This document shows, in pieces, positions 46,688 through 59,079 of a stretch of 64,000 nucleotides of DNA (the stretch's first letter is position 1; each line of letters starts with the position of its first letter). Origin of the DNA: Dactylonectria macrodidyma (Eukaryota > Ascomycota > Sordariomycetes > Hypocreales > Nectriaceae); the NCBI GenBank assembly GCA_020744425.1, contig JAGMUV010000020.1, positions 1,302,001-1,366,000 on the forward strand. Reading direction: 5' to 3'. The notes beneath the pieces are model-generated. The model did not search any database and was not told where the DNA came from. It worked only from the letters and a program-made list of their open reading frames with translations. The position numbers and the translations under genes are program-made.

Positions 46688-47839
46688 ATGTATATAATAT
46701 GCGAGTAGGATAAATAAGCGAGTATAACACTCTGATTTTCACTTTAAATTATGATTTTAAAAAGATTATTAGAAATTCAAACTAAGCCTAAAATAGCTAA
46801 AAATTTAACTTTAACTTACTTATAATATATATTATTTTTATGAATTTTCTTAGATTATATATATATATAGCGCTAGTAGTATTAAATTCGCACTGTTCTT
46901 TTTACTATTTTTATTTATAAGTAGCTTAATAATTTTTTTAAAAATATAAAAAAAAGACTAGCTTATTAACTTTTTAGTTAAATATCTAAAATTAATTTCC
47001 TAAAAATCATAAAGCTTTATAGCCTATTTTAGAAATTTTAAAGTTTATACTTTTAACTATATCCCTATAGCGCAGTAGTCAATGCGTCTGGAGATTTTTA
47101 TAATAGCAATAGGTCATAAGTTCGAATCCTACTAAAGCTAACTTCCTTTTTTTTAAAAGAGACCCCTGCCTAGAGTTATAAATAGCCTTAGGGTTATATA
47201 ATGCATTAACTATAATTAATAAGGACCTTCATATAACCTAGATCATATACCTAATTATATATAGGCTAATTACTTTAGTATATAATAATAAGACTTACTA
47301 TAAGTCTTATAGCCTTATATAACTTAATAGTAATAATTATAAATAATATTATAAAGTACTATTATATTATTTAATTACTTAATATATTAAAGAGAATTAG
47401 TTAAAGATATATTAAATATTATTAATAAGCCTATTATTATATAACTAATTATTAATTACTAAGTTATTTATCTAAGCCTAGCTTATATATATATATATAG
47501 TATATATATATATTAAGATTAATAAAGGGAGATAGTAAGGGTTTTTTATTACTTAATTAAATATATTAGTACTTAATAGTGCAGTTTTCTATTATTAGTT
47601 ATATAGCGTTTCTTAGGAGTAGTAAGTATAGTATAAATCGACTAATAAGAATAGGATTAGAAGGACTGGGCCGCTGGGCAAGGAGTCCGGACCTATTTAC
47701 AGGGGTTGGATATAAGGGCTTATAACTAGCTTATATATATAAACCCTAGTCTAGTTAATACACACGCGTTCTTTAATACTTTTAGCTATATAGTATAAGT
47801 ATTACTCTCGCTTATTTATCTTACTCGCTTATTATACAT
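46688..47839. mobile_element. MITE with ~36-bp inverted termini, interrupted by a SINE-like insertion
   Basis: The left terminus ATGTATATAATATGCGAGTA... and the right terminus (...CGCTTATTATACAT, 47839) are inverted repeats, each holding two GCGAG words. The interior between 46,735 and 47,050 matches in reverse the right half of the 62968-63392 MITE, so they are related families. Without the 716-bp insert the element is about 425 bp. Confidence 0.65.
47050..47791 (+). mobile_element. SINE-like element, copy 2, with 13-bp target duplications
   Basis: The element is 47063-47778 (716 bp), flanked by CTTTTAACTATAT (47050-47062) and CTTTTAGCTATAT (47779-47791). A-box TAGCGCAGTAG is at 47068-47078 and an intact B-box AGTTCGAATCC at 47119-47129, about 40 nt apart as in tRNA genes. 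TTCCTTTTTTTT follows the head. A TATATATAAACCCTAG stretch lies near the 3' end. Less RIP-mutated than copy 1. Insertion is inside a MITE. Confidence 0.75.
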
Positions 47840-48042
47840 ATTATTTCTATATTATATATTTATATTACTTAAGTTATCTTAAGATAAAGAACTTAATTAA
47901 TTAGTTAATTTAACTATAAATAGATTCTTATCTTTCCTTTTTTATAAAACCTTCCTTTACTAAATCCTTTAACCTATTATATAATAAGATTCTCTTAGTT
48001 TCTAATATAATTATTACTCCTTTAGCTATATATTAATTAATT

Positions 48043-51000
48043 CAGCCCGAAGGGCGTTTTACTCAGTCAGAAAGAAGAGCATAAAACCTTCTCTAATTAG
48101 CTAATTAGCCTGGCCTGTACTTAACTCATACTAGAATTAGTCAGCTACTGAAATGATACTACTAAATAAAGGCCATATTATAAACCCCTGAGCATTAACT
48201 AAGTAACTAGCTAGCTTAGCAAGCTCTCTAAGAGCTTTCAGGTTCTTCTTTTCTTTAATATAATTAATATTAGGTTTCTAAGCAAGATTCTAGCCAAACA
48301 AGCCCTATACCCCTTACACTACTAATAGCTACTTCCCTTTTCTATTAAATCTACTAAATCCATCAGTTACTAATAATATTTAAGCTTATATATTACTTCT
48401 ATAGCCAACCCACCTTTTAATATTCCTTAGTCATCCTGCCTCTAAGTAAATAGCATAGTATCCTTAAAGATAACCTCCCTATTAAGATCTATTATAGCAT
48501 TAGACTTATAGGCTATTAGATAACTTACTTATATAAAGTAAAGTCTCCTTACTTAAGTAATATTCAATAGTCTAAGTAAATAAGAAGTAGATATATATAG
48601 CTAGATGGAGAACGATATACTCTAGGCAGTTTAGAACTGCTGTACTTATAAGCAAGACCTGCCTAAAGTCGAATTTTAAAGCATTAAGGACTCTATGAAG
48701 TTTATAGAATAGTATAATAGCTATAGAGCATACTAAAAGGAACGGGTAACCGAATCCTGAGCCACTATTGCCACTATGCGGAATATTGCCTTAAGGCTAT
48801 TACTATATAAAGCTACGAAGAGGACCAATTTACTAATTAAATTAATACTTCTAAAGCAGGCTATACTAATACTTACATCTATAAATAGCTCATAACCTCT
48901 TACTATACTTACTTTATTCTATAGCCTAATGCCTATACTCTAAGAACTGCTTAGACTTTTACTAAGTCTATATACTCTAAGTATAATAAAAGGACCTCTT
49001 CTTATCCCTCTTACCCTTAGTCTACTAATAATAATTCTAGGCATGCTAATTCCTTAAATGCTAATTTCTTAAGGCACTCTTCTAATAGCTTCTATTATAC
49101 TAAGCATACTTATACTATAAGAATCATTCTTTACTACTCCTTTATTACTACTATAAAGTTATTATTATAGTTATTATATATATTAAAGTATATATATTTA
49201 AAAGTAATAGTTTAATTAAATAGTTAATCTGCTTTTTATAATTAATCTTAACTTACTTACTCTTAATAAGGAGGATTAGGCGCTTATATAAGAGTTTTAT
49301 ACTATTCTAAATAATAATAAGATATATAATTATATTTCGCTATTAAAACCACTATTCGGACTTTTATTTCTGCGCTGCCGCGTTTCTATACAGTCATGTG
49401 TTTACATTGCTTGAGTTATCTTAAGACAAAGGACTCGATTAATTGGTCGACCTAGTTATAGATAGACTCTTATCCCTCCTCCCTTAAACCTTCCTCCGCC
49501 AAATCCTTCAACCCATCGCAGTCGATATCAGAGGCGACCGCAGCAGGATTCCCTTGGTTTCTAACGCATCAGTCGTTTTACGCGTTAATAATAGCCACGT
49601 TTCTCATGACTTGCATCATCCACCCCTCGTTAATATTAGCTAGCGACTCGAGGAACGCTATTTCTTCTAGGGATATTTCAGATACTAGCTTCGCTATTAG
49701 TCACCTTAAGAAGTATCGTTCGTTTTTAATCTAGTTCTTAAATCGTCAGTTACTTCTAAAGAGGCGCAGTCTTAAGAATACTTCAGTCTTAAAGATTATT
49801 AAAGTAACTCACTTACTATTAGAAAGTCACTAAGTCTTAATAGTTCTAGTTTCTTTAAGACTACATCCTATTACTATAGCCTTTAGCTTATTAAGGGTTT
49901 TTATATCTTTACTAAGCTTAGTATCTAGGTTATATATAAAGAGAGTATAGTAACTATTAAAACCTAAGTTACTAAGAGCATAGAGTGTATTATACTAGAC
50001 GTTTATTATAGTGTTTATTATAAGTCGGTTAGATTGCGAAGAGTTAGTCTCTGATGAGCTGAATTGCGATATAACTAGAATTATAAAGAGGTAACTGAAT
50101 TATGACTTAGAACTGCGACGAGGTAACTTAGAATGTGACAAACCCTCACGGAGCTTTTATCGTATGACGATTTTGCCTTCCGATATCTAGCTTTTCTATC
50201 TAGCTTTTCTATCTAGCTTTTCTATCTAGCTTTCCAGCTGCTTAACGCATCTCGAAGGGTTGATTAGGATAGTAAGGCTTATACCCTGATACAGTAGAAA
50301 CTCTAGTCATTCTGAGTTGCTATTGCCTTAGGCTTGGGTTTTGGGCCCTTATACTGTTATTCACTATTGGTTGTTTTTTTGTTTTTTTTACTGTTTAATC
50401 TCTGGCCCCTCTCTGAGTGTGCGCTACTAAAGGACCATAACCTTAATATAATTATATTTATTACTAAGAGTATTAGTTTAATATAAAGAGAAATAGCTTA
50501 TAAATCTATAGCTATTATATTAATTAAAATAGGGAGAGAGCTCTTAATAAGCTCTATTTCTTTAGTATTATAAATAACCTTAACTTTAAAGAAGTCTTTA
50601 ATAATTTACTTAATCTAATAATAGTTAAAGAAATGCTTATTACTAGGATTTATATATATATAAAGGTCTTATAAGTATATAGTACTTAATATAAATACTA
50701 TAGCTATATTATTCACTTTCTTTATAATATTAATAAGCTATTTAAAGAGCTCTTAGTCCTACTTAAAGAGCTAGATATTATACTCTTATAGCTTTTTAAT
50801 ATAAAAAGTAACCTTCGCTTCTAATAATAGTTTGCTTATAATTTCTAAATATATTACTTATACTTATTAATTTAGCTATATTACTTATAATACTATTACT
50901 TAGGCTATTATAATATTATTATAAAGTAGGATTAATTATAATAGCTTCCTTTTAATAGTAGTATAATTAATTCTATTATTAGTTAAATAGCTAATATACT

Positions 51001-54000
51001 TAATAGTAAGGTCCCCTAAGGCCTTATTAAAGAGGTTATAAAAAGGGATCCTTATAATACTAATATATTAATAATTCTAAATTTATAAGTTATTAATACT
51101 AAATTAAATACTCTATAGTTCTAATTCCTTTATAATACTCTTAACTCTAAGTATATAACTAATCTTAAGTATATATTACTTAATATATAGGCTTAATACT
51201 AAATACTATTGCCTTCTATTTATAGGACTTTTATTAATAAATTTAATTACTCTTAATTACTATTAATACTTATATTCCCTACTTTCTATTCTAATAGTAA
51301 GGCAGACTTTATAAAGCCTTGCTTATAGAGCATTATATACTAAGACTACTTTATATATATAATAAAATAGTAAGATAGATATTTTACTTACTATAAGACG
51401 TAGCTATTTATTACCTTTAATATACTATTATATATATAGGTCTAAAAGCAAAGTAATTACTTTATTAAGTAATATAAAGGCTGCTATTACTCTCTTATAT
51501 ATATTAATATAAAGGAAGCGATAGCTAAGCCTAATAAGCTAGAGGCTTAGGCCTTAATCCAGTTAATTATGCACTAAGCCACTATAATTAGGGGCATCTA
51601 GCTATATTAATATAAGTAAAGGAAGGAATTAAAAGTATATGCTTATAATCTAAGCAGGCCTGGCCTTTTTATTACTATAAGTATAGCTAATTATTACTAA
51701 AAATCCTTATATTATTATATACTTTGATTCTATAAGTAGTAAGCAGCTCTTAAAGTAAGCTAGATAGCCCTATTCTAATAACTATTAAGAGATAATACTT
51801 ATATTACTACTTACTACTTCTATAAGTATTATATACTATTTAGAACTATTATCTTAAAGCAGAAGTTTAACTTAATAGACTTTTAAAGTCATTATAAATA
51901 GTAAAGTAAAGGGTCTAGTTATTACTACAGCCTCTATTAATTAAATAGCCCTTTAGACTTAGATCCTAATAATAATCAGTCTTAGAAGCGATTTGCTTAT
52001 ATTTAAGGATATTATATATCTATAATTAACCCAGAGCTTTAGTAAATACAGGCGCTTAAAGAAAGGAATTCCTTAATCAGTAATCTATTAGAGTATCCTC
52101 TTACTATTTAGTTCTTATTAATAATAGTTAACTATATATAATACTATTACTATAATAACTACTATATATAGCTTAATAAGTATACTAAGTAAGTAGAGTA
52201 CTGCTTTAGATTTCCTTATAAGTAGCACTTCCTAGCCTCTTTTAATAAAGTTCCTTATTCTAAGTACTAAAGCTTTAGGGGTAAGTGAAATAATAGCTAG
52301 ATTAACTACTATAACTGCTTACTTACTATTATATAGCTAGCTAATACAGATATCTCCCCTTATATAAGCCTATAGTAAGTAATTAATTATATAGCTAAAT
52401 ACTACTCTAAGTTAGAAAAGAAAAGTAAGTCTTTTACCTAGATTAAGAAAGCTCTAATGCCCTAAGTTAAGGACTATAACCCCTTTATTTCCTTTACATT
52501 AAAGTTCCTAAATCAGCTAGTTACTAAGTAGGATTACTTAAAATAGGAGGTTTATTACTTACTCCTTAGCTTACTATTATAAAAGGGCTTATAAACCTGC
52601 TTATATATTAACTACTATTATTCTAATAAGCATTTCTACTCCCTATATATAGATAGCAATAAGATTAATAAGACCTTTAATATCTATAAAAAGTATAGTT
52701 AATGCTTAGAAACCCTAAAGGACCTAACTTATATTTCCTTCCTTAAATACTAGAATTTCTACTTTAAAGACCTTTCTAAGTAAAAGTAATAGTAACTAGA
52801 AAATATTAATAGTAAGCCTTATATATTAATTTACTTCCCTTATTATTATACTAATCCAGAAGGTTAATAATAACCAGATTATTACTATATAAAGCTAATA
52901 TTAAACTACTTATATTACTAAGTTAATAAGCTTTTAATATTTAATAGCTAACTTTTTAATTCTTATATTAAGGCTTTCTTATATTATTAATAATACTATA
53001 GTTATAATAATAATCATTATAGTTAGCTAAAAGAGGCTTAACTATAGCCTTAAGAGAATTAATATAAAGCTCTGCTTATAGAAGAAGAATTTAATAATAA
53101 AGACTGAATTCACCTTACTACCCTTTTACTTAATAATTCCCTTACTTAAGAAGGTCTTAACTTACTTAGCTACTATAATATTAATATTAATTATAATTAA
53201 ATATAGTATATAAATACTTATTTAGAACTTTAAGATAGCTATTAAAAAGACTTTATTATTAATTACTTTATAGCTAATAATATAGAGATCCTTAGTCCTT
53301 ATTAATATAATTAGCTTAACTTATAATAATAGCTTATATATAATACTTTTATAAACTACTTCTAAGTATAAAATCCTATTTAAATCCTTTTCTATATTAA
53401 TAGTAATAGTAATATAAGCAAGTCCTTCCTTATTAAAATGCTTTCTTCTTATTTTTAAATAGCTGCCTTATTAAATCCTAGCCCTATTTATTATATAATA
53501 CTAATAAGTATTATAAGTAACTAAATATAGAGTAGTATTATACATTTATTACTATATCTCTTAATATATAGTACTTTTACTAACCTTCTCTTAGCTAATA
53601 TAGCCACTCTTCAGTCCTGCTTATAGTATATTAAGTACTTTATTATTAATAAAAAAAGCATACTAAGGCTTAAGCAGTTAGTATAAATCGATTCCTATTT
53701 ATAATAAGCCTTTTTATAGTATAGCCTTAAGTTCTTTAATAGTATAAGCATCTTATTAATAGGTGATTTCTTCTAATTACTACTTATCTAGCAAAAGCTA
53801 CTATATTTAACTAATACTAGCCTATCTTTACTAAAAAGGAGAGGGCAAGTAGCTTACTAATTATTTAATTACACTATCTTCTTAATTATAATATAATACT
53901 AAACTAATAATAATTAGGCCTAGTTCTATTAAGCATTATAAGAATTATATAAAGTTAAGTTATTTATATTATTATAAAACCTCTTTAGTAATTAAGTATA

Positions 54001-55034
54001 AGCTAAGCTAATATAAAGTAAGATTAATAGCTTTAAAACTATTTTATAAGTATATTCTATAAAGGCCTAGATTAATAAGTATAATTATAAGTATATAATA
54101 TACTTTAATAACTTAGTAATATAAGTAAAAGTAAAGAATCAGAGTAATAATATAAAGTAAGCACTAAGTAATAACACTAGTAACCTATCTAATAAATTCC
54201 CTATTATTAAAAGCACTAGAGTAATGCTTATAACTAACCTATAGTAGCCAGCTGGCTTAGTTAATAGCGCTCAGAGTACTATATATAATATTACTTAGAA
54301 TAAAGGCACTAACCTATAGGAAGAACCCCTAGTAGTTATTATAGTAGATTTCAATAGCTATAATAAGCTACTATATCTAATAATAAATAAAAGCAAAAAA
54401 ATCATACCCATCCTTCTAATTATATATAATTTTCTAGTAAGTAATAAGACCTATGCTTATATATAGTTTCCCTTAATTATAGCATTTACTATTACTATTT
54501 ATAAATACTAGAGCCTAATAAAGGATTAAATAGTTACTAACCTTACTATACACAACTTCTAGGCCAGTATTAGTTATATTACTATCTTACGAATTACCTC
54601 ACTAGAAGGCCTACTCCTTAAGGCACTATTTAACTGCCAGAGCCTCTATAACTATATGCTTATAGAAGGTTTATATGCCTGCATTTCCTACATACTGCAT
54701 TTATAGCTAACTATAAGGCAGGGATGAAAATACACTTTACTAACTAATAATGCCATCAGGCTTAATAGCTAACCGATCCGCTATATTTACTATACTATAT
54801 TAATTAAATGACATTTTCCTATAAGCTATAGGGAAAGGGGAAATTCGATATATAGTATATAGTTAATTAGGCCTGTCAGGAAGTGAGAGAGGGACCCCTA
54901 TGTCTATTAGTCAATTCCCTGACTATAGGTTTGAAGTGATTTAATAGCTAGTTACTACTATAGTTAAAAGGGGATTCTAAGAGGTTCCCCCAGGAGAATT
55001 AATAGAAAGTATACAGTATTTACCCTTCGGGCTG
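48043..55034 (+). mobile_element. Helitron (Helentron-like) fossil with Rep and PIF1 helicase remnants
   Basis: Despite many stops, + strand translations retain fungal Helitron landmarks. Near 52,340-52,560 there is LANTDIS, YIAKY-SK (the Rep YxxKY motif), then FLNQLVTK and SKQEVYYLLLSLPL. At about 53,400-53,430 a Walker A remnant reads SKSFLIKML, from an apparent GTGKS. At about 54,450-54,545 the helicase motif VI region reads FPLIIAFTIT and KDQIVTNL. Short inverted ends CAGCCCGAAGGG (48043-48054) and CCCTTCGGGCTG (55023-55034), each hairpin-forming, fit the asymmetric terminal repeats of Helentron-type elements. True ends may lie a little outside. The copy at 49338-50445 is inserted within it. 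Stops are mostly TAA/TAG, explained by RIP. Confidence 0.8.
49324..50459 (-). mobile_element. 1.1-kb E-family retroposon-like element, copy C (least mutated long copy)
   Basis: The element 49338-50445 lies between perfect 14-bp direct repeats ATATAATTATATTT (49324-49337 and 50446-50459). It retains CpGs and GC-rich words and is inverted relative to copies A and B. Near 50,186-50,236 it carries four copies of a 13-bp tandem unit CTAGCTTTTCTAT. The minus strand has short open stretches with coding-like composition (for example 39 codons ending near 49,584), so it may once have encoded or captured a protein fragment. Confidence 0.75.
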
Positions 55035-55548
55035 GATATTCAGCTATTAAGTCCCATGCCTTAGTAACTTAATGGGTGTTCGAAGTATTTTATAATATTA
55101 GTTTATAATTATATAATTTATATATTATAACTCTTTAAATTATTAAAAAAAGTATTATTAATAGTTATTATTTCTTTTTATTTCTCTTTTTAAATTAATT
55201 CTTTTAATAAAACTTACTTTATTTTAATCTATTAAATTATATCCTTATTTAATAAGGCTTATAAGAATAAGTTCTTTTAAAAGATATAGTAATTAAAGAT
55301 TATTAGCTAAATAAGCTTCTTATAATTAGACTAACTAAACTTAGCCTTTATTATATATTTTAAGTTAAATAAGTAAGATACTCTTTATAGCTTAAGAAGC
55401 AGGCTTTAATCTTCTTTAATTCTCTTAATTAGTGTATATATAAGATAATTCTTATATACTAGTATTAGTAAGGGTCTACTAGGCTATTGCATAATACGCA
55501 ATATGCATATTATATTATTTATTTAATTAGGGGGGGTTATTATAAATT
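55035..55548. other. AT-rich sequence without recognisable structure
   Basis: This is degraded sequence between the Helitron right end and a truncated E-family copy. No remnants were identified. Confidence 0.45.
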
Positions 55549-55926
55549 AGTTATATTATGAGTAATTAAATTATAATTATTAAATTATAACTTAGAATTA
55601 TAATGAGCTTAGAATACAATAAACCCTTATAGAGCTTTTATATAATGATTTTACTTTTTAATATCTAGCTTTTCTATTTAGCTTTTCTATTTAGCTTTTC
55701 TACCTAGCTTTTCTATCTAGCTTTTTAGCTACTTAATGCATTTTAAAGGGTTAATTAAAATAGTAAGGCTTATATTCTAATATAATAAAAACTAGTTATT
55801 TTAAACTACTATTACTTTAGGCTTAAGTTTTAGGCCTTTATATTATTATTTATTATTAGTTATTTTTTTTAATTATTTAATCTCTAGCCCCTCTTTAAGT
55901 ATGTATTACTAAGGACTATAACTTTA
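55549..55926 (-). mobile_element. E-family fragment, truncated
   Basis: This segment matches the right-hand ~380 bases of copy C (49338-50445) in the same orientation, with five of the 13-bp tandem units (CTAGCTTTTCTAT variants, about 55,669-55,733) and the terminal ACTAAGGACTATAAC. It is heavily RIP-mutated. Confidence 0.6.
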
Positions 55927-57419
55927 ATAAAAGTCTTTATATAATTAAAATTATATATTTAATTCTAGTTTTAAACTATTTATTTAAACTTATATTTCAT
56001 AATAGAATTATTAGAATTTATTCTTATTTTATAAACTTAATAGCCTTTTATAAGGGTTTTATTATTAAAAAGTCTATTATAAACTAAACCTTTTAAGCTA
56101 ATAATTCTTTTATTTCTATTTTTATAAAAAGTATTTACTTATTTTTATATATACTTTCTATAATCTTATTATAACTTAAAGGTTTTATATAACTTTTAAT
56201 TATATTATATATAATATTTATAAAAAGAAATTTTTAAAAATCTTTATAATGTTCTATAGGTTTCTTAAGAATATTAATAATTAATTTAATTATTATATTA
56301 AGTTTAGACTCTATTAAAGAATTATATATATTATTTTTTTCTTTTTCTTTATTTATAATAGAATTATTATTATTAAAAAATATATTTTTATAAATAATAA
56401 TATCTTTAGAAATTATTATTTTATATTTTTTATAGTTTTAGATTTTATAAATATTATTTAAATAGCTTATTATAATACTTTTATAAGCTTTAGTATTTAA
56501 TTTATTATTAAAAAGCTTATTCTTATAATATATAATAGATTTAAAAGTCTTTATAAAATCTTTTTTTTTAAAGTAAGAAGTTTATTATCCTTAAGTTCTA
56601 AAAGATATAAGAACATTATAAAAGAATAAAGAGCTTTATTATATATATATTCTATAGCTTTTAAAGCTTTAGATTAAAAGAACTTAAGTATATTAAAAAT
56701 AAAAATAATTATTTATATATTATTTAAAATAGTCTTATTTACTCTTTCAATAAAACTATTAGATTCTTTAATATAAAAAGGAAAAAAATTATAATATATT
56801 CTCTTCTTTTTATAATAAAGAGCTAGATTATACTTATATTCTTTAGTATTATTAAAAAAAACTTCTTTTATAATTATTTTTTCTTTATTATTTTTAATTT
56901 TAAAATTTTTTTTAAAGCTTTATTTTTATTTTTTATAATATATATTTTAAAAAACTTAGTACTTCTATTAAAAAAAGTTATAATATATTTATATTTATAA
57001 TATAATATAAGTATTATAAGATTATATATATTTATAATAAATTTATTTAAAAAGTTATATTAAGTCTTATTTATAATTCTTTTTATTTTATTAATTATTT
57101 TAGCTTTTATATAGTTTTTATATTAAATTATTTAAGTTATTTAGTTTTAAAGTATTTAAAACTAAATATTATTTTTAAAATATTTTCCTTTATATAGCTT
57201 TAGAAGATATCTTCTTAAAGTCTTTATATTTAAATAAACTAGCTTTAAATATTACTTATATATATTTATAATTATAATTTTATTTTCTTTAGTTAAAAAG
57301 ATATTATTTAAAAGTAAAGTTATATATAAATTTTCTTTATTTTCCTTTATTTTTAAAAAAAGAATATATAATCTATTTCTTTTTAAACCTTTATTAATTT
57401 TTTATTTTTAAAAAGATAT
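55927..57419. other. AT-rich degraded sequence, possibly retrotransposon coding remnants
   Basis: This stretch shows long AT-only runs on both strands. It lies beside Copia-like Gag remnants read on the minus strand at 58.2-58.3 kb, so it could hold the integrase/RT part of the same element, but I could not confirm any RT or integrase motif. Confidence 0.3.
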
Positions 57420-57581
57420 ATATATTTATAATTTTTCTAAGTTGCTGTTGCCTTGGGCTTGGGTTTTGGGCCCTCACACTGTTATTCACTATTGGTTGTT
57501 TTTTTTTTTTTACTGTTTAACCTCTGGCCCCTCTCTGAGTGTGCGCTGCTAAGGACCATAACCTTAATATATTTATAATTT
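57420..57581 (-). mobile_element. Short truncated E-family copy with 15-bp target duplications, almost free of RIP
   Basis: 57435-57566 (132 bp) matches only the last ~130 bases of copy C, including GGGCTTGGGTTTTGGGCCC and GAGTGTGCGCTG, and ends at the same ATAACCTTA. It is bracketed by perfect 15-bp repeats ATATATTTATAATTT (57420-57434 and 57567-57581). A truncated copy with its own duplication is typical of target-primed reverse transcription. Confidence 0.75.
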
Positions 57582-58220
57582 AAAAAAGTAAATATAGTCT
57601 TTTAAAAAGAAAAGTAACTTATTAAATTAATTTTTAATTTAAAAATATAATAATAGTTTTTAATATATATATAATATTAGTATTTAAAATGTAGAATTTT
57701 ATATTATTATAGCCTTTAATAATTAATATAAATACTTAGTTTTAAAAAATAACTTTATTTATATTATAATAACTTATAAATAAGCTTTTATTTAATATTA
57801 TATACTTAATAGGTCTTATATTATATATAAAGTTAATTATATTTTTTATATTATTAAAAAGAGATCTTATTTTCTTATATTTTTTTAAAAACTTTTAGAA
57901 TTTAAAGTATATCTCTTTTTATTATTCTTAATAAAAGGTTATTTTTATAGTTATTTTTATAGTTATTAAAAGGGTTATTTATTTAATTAACTTTATTTAG
58001 AGCTTAAGTAATAGTAAGAAGGATTTTAAGATCTATTAGATCTTCAGACTTAGAATTAGACTTAGAGTTTTTATTAACTTTAGAAATAGCCTTCTTATTA
58101 ACTAAAGAGACTAAGAGTTATTCTTATTCTTTTTCTCTTTTTTCTCTCTTTTTATTAAATAAAATAACTCTTTTAAAAATAGACTTATAGATTCTAAAAT
58201 TAGTAAAGCCTTTTAAAACT

Positions 58221-58279
58221 TTAAGATATAAAAAGTAATAATCCTTATTTATATACCCTAAGAGCTTATAATAAGAGTA
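58221..58279 (-). pseudogene. Copia-like Gag zinc-knuckle remnant
   Basis: The minus-strand translation reads YSYYKLLGYINKDYYFLYLK. Each Y at a ligand position is one G-to-A or C-to-T change from Cys or His, which would give the CX2CX4HX4C knuckle followed by LHP-like residues, as in Ty1/Copia Gag. Surrounding sequence (about 57,990-58,960) is weakly coding-like on this strand. Confidence 0.4.
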
Positions 58280-59079
58280 TTTTAAAGCTCTTTTATTTTT
58301 CTTTTAAATCTTTTTTAATTTAATATAGCTAATTATCTCTTTAGAAATCTTAAGTTTTTTAAATTTATTTAATAAAAAAGAAAAAAGTGATTTAAGATTA
58401 TATACTTTAGAATTACTTTTTAAAGCTTAAATAATAGAAGTAATATAATTATTATACTCTTCTCTAAGGTTATAAAATAAAAAGGTAATAATAAAAGGCT
58501 TTAGAAAAGAGATGTCTCTAATAACTAATTTATTAATAAGCTCTTTTAATTTATTTAGATATTCTTTTATTAAAAGACTTAAATAACTTCTTTCTAATAA
58601 CTCTTTTAATATAAGAAAGTTATTAATAAAACTAAAAGAATTATAAAGATTCTTTAAAGAATCCTAGGCCTATGTAATAAAACTTATTTACTTAATTTAT
58701 AAAAGAAGTCTATCTTTAAATAAGAATTAAATTTCTATTAGTATATTAGTACTTTTAATATAATCTTTTTTAATTATTCTTTTAATTAGCTTTTACTTAA
58801 TTAAATATACTTTTATTCTAAAAGACTAAATTATATAATTTTTATTACCTTTTAATTTAAATATAAAAAAAGATTTTTTTCTAAACCTTATTATAAAGTT
58901 AGAAACTTATAAAATTTAAAAAGAAAGAAATTCTTAAAGTTTAAAAGATTTAAAAGAGCTTTTATATAGACTTAAAAAAATCAGAACTTATGAAATAGAT
59001 TATTTCTAATAGTTAGAATAACTAATTAGTAAATATACTTAAGTATATAAAACCTAGGCTTATAATCTATAAAGGCTAG

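Larger units (their letters stand above)
46646..48010 (-). mobile_element. E-family fragment, split by a MITE
   Basis: 46646-46687 and 47840 to about 48010 together match the first ~260 bases of the copy at 49338 (TATTAAAACCGCTATTC..., then ACTTAAGTTATCTTAAG and later CCTTTAACC). The interruption is exactly the MITE at 46688-47839. The remainder of the E copy is missing to the right. Confidence 0.6.
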
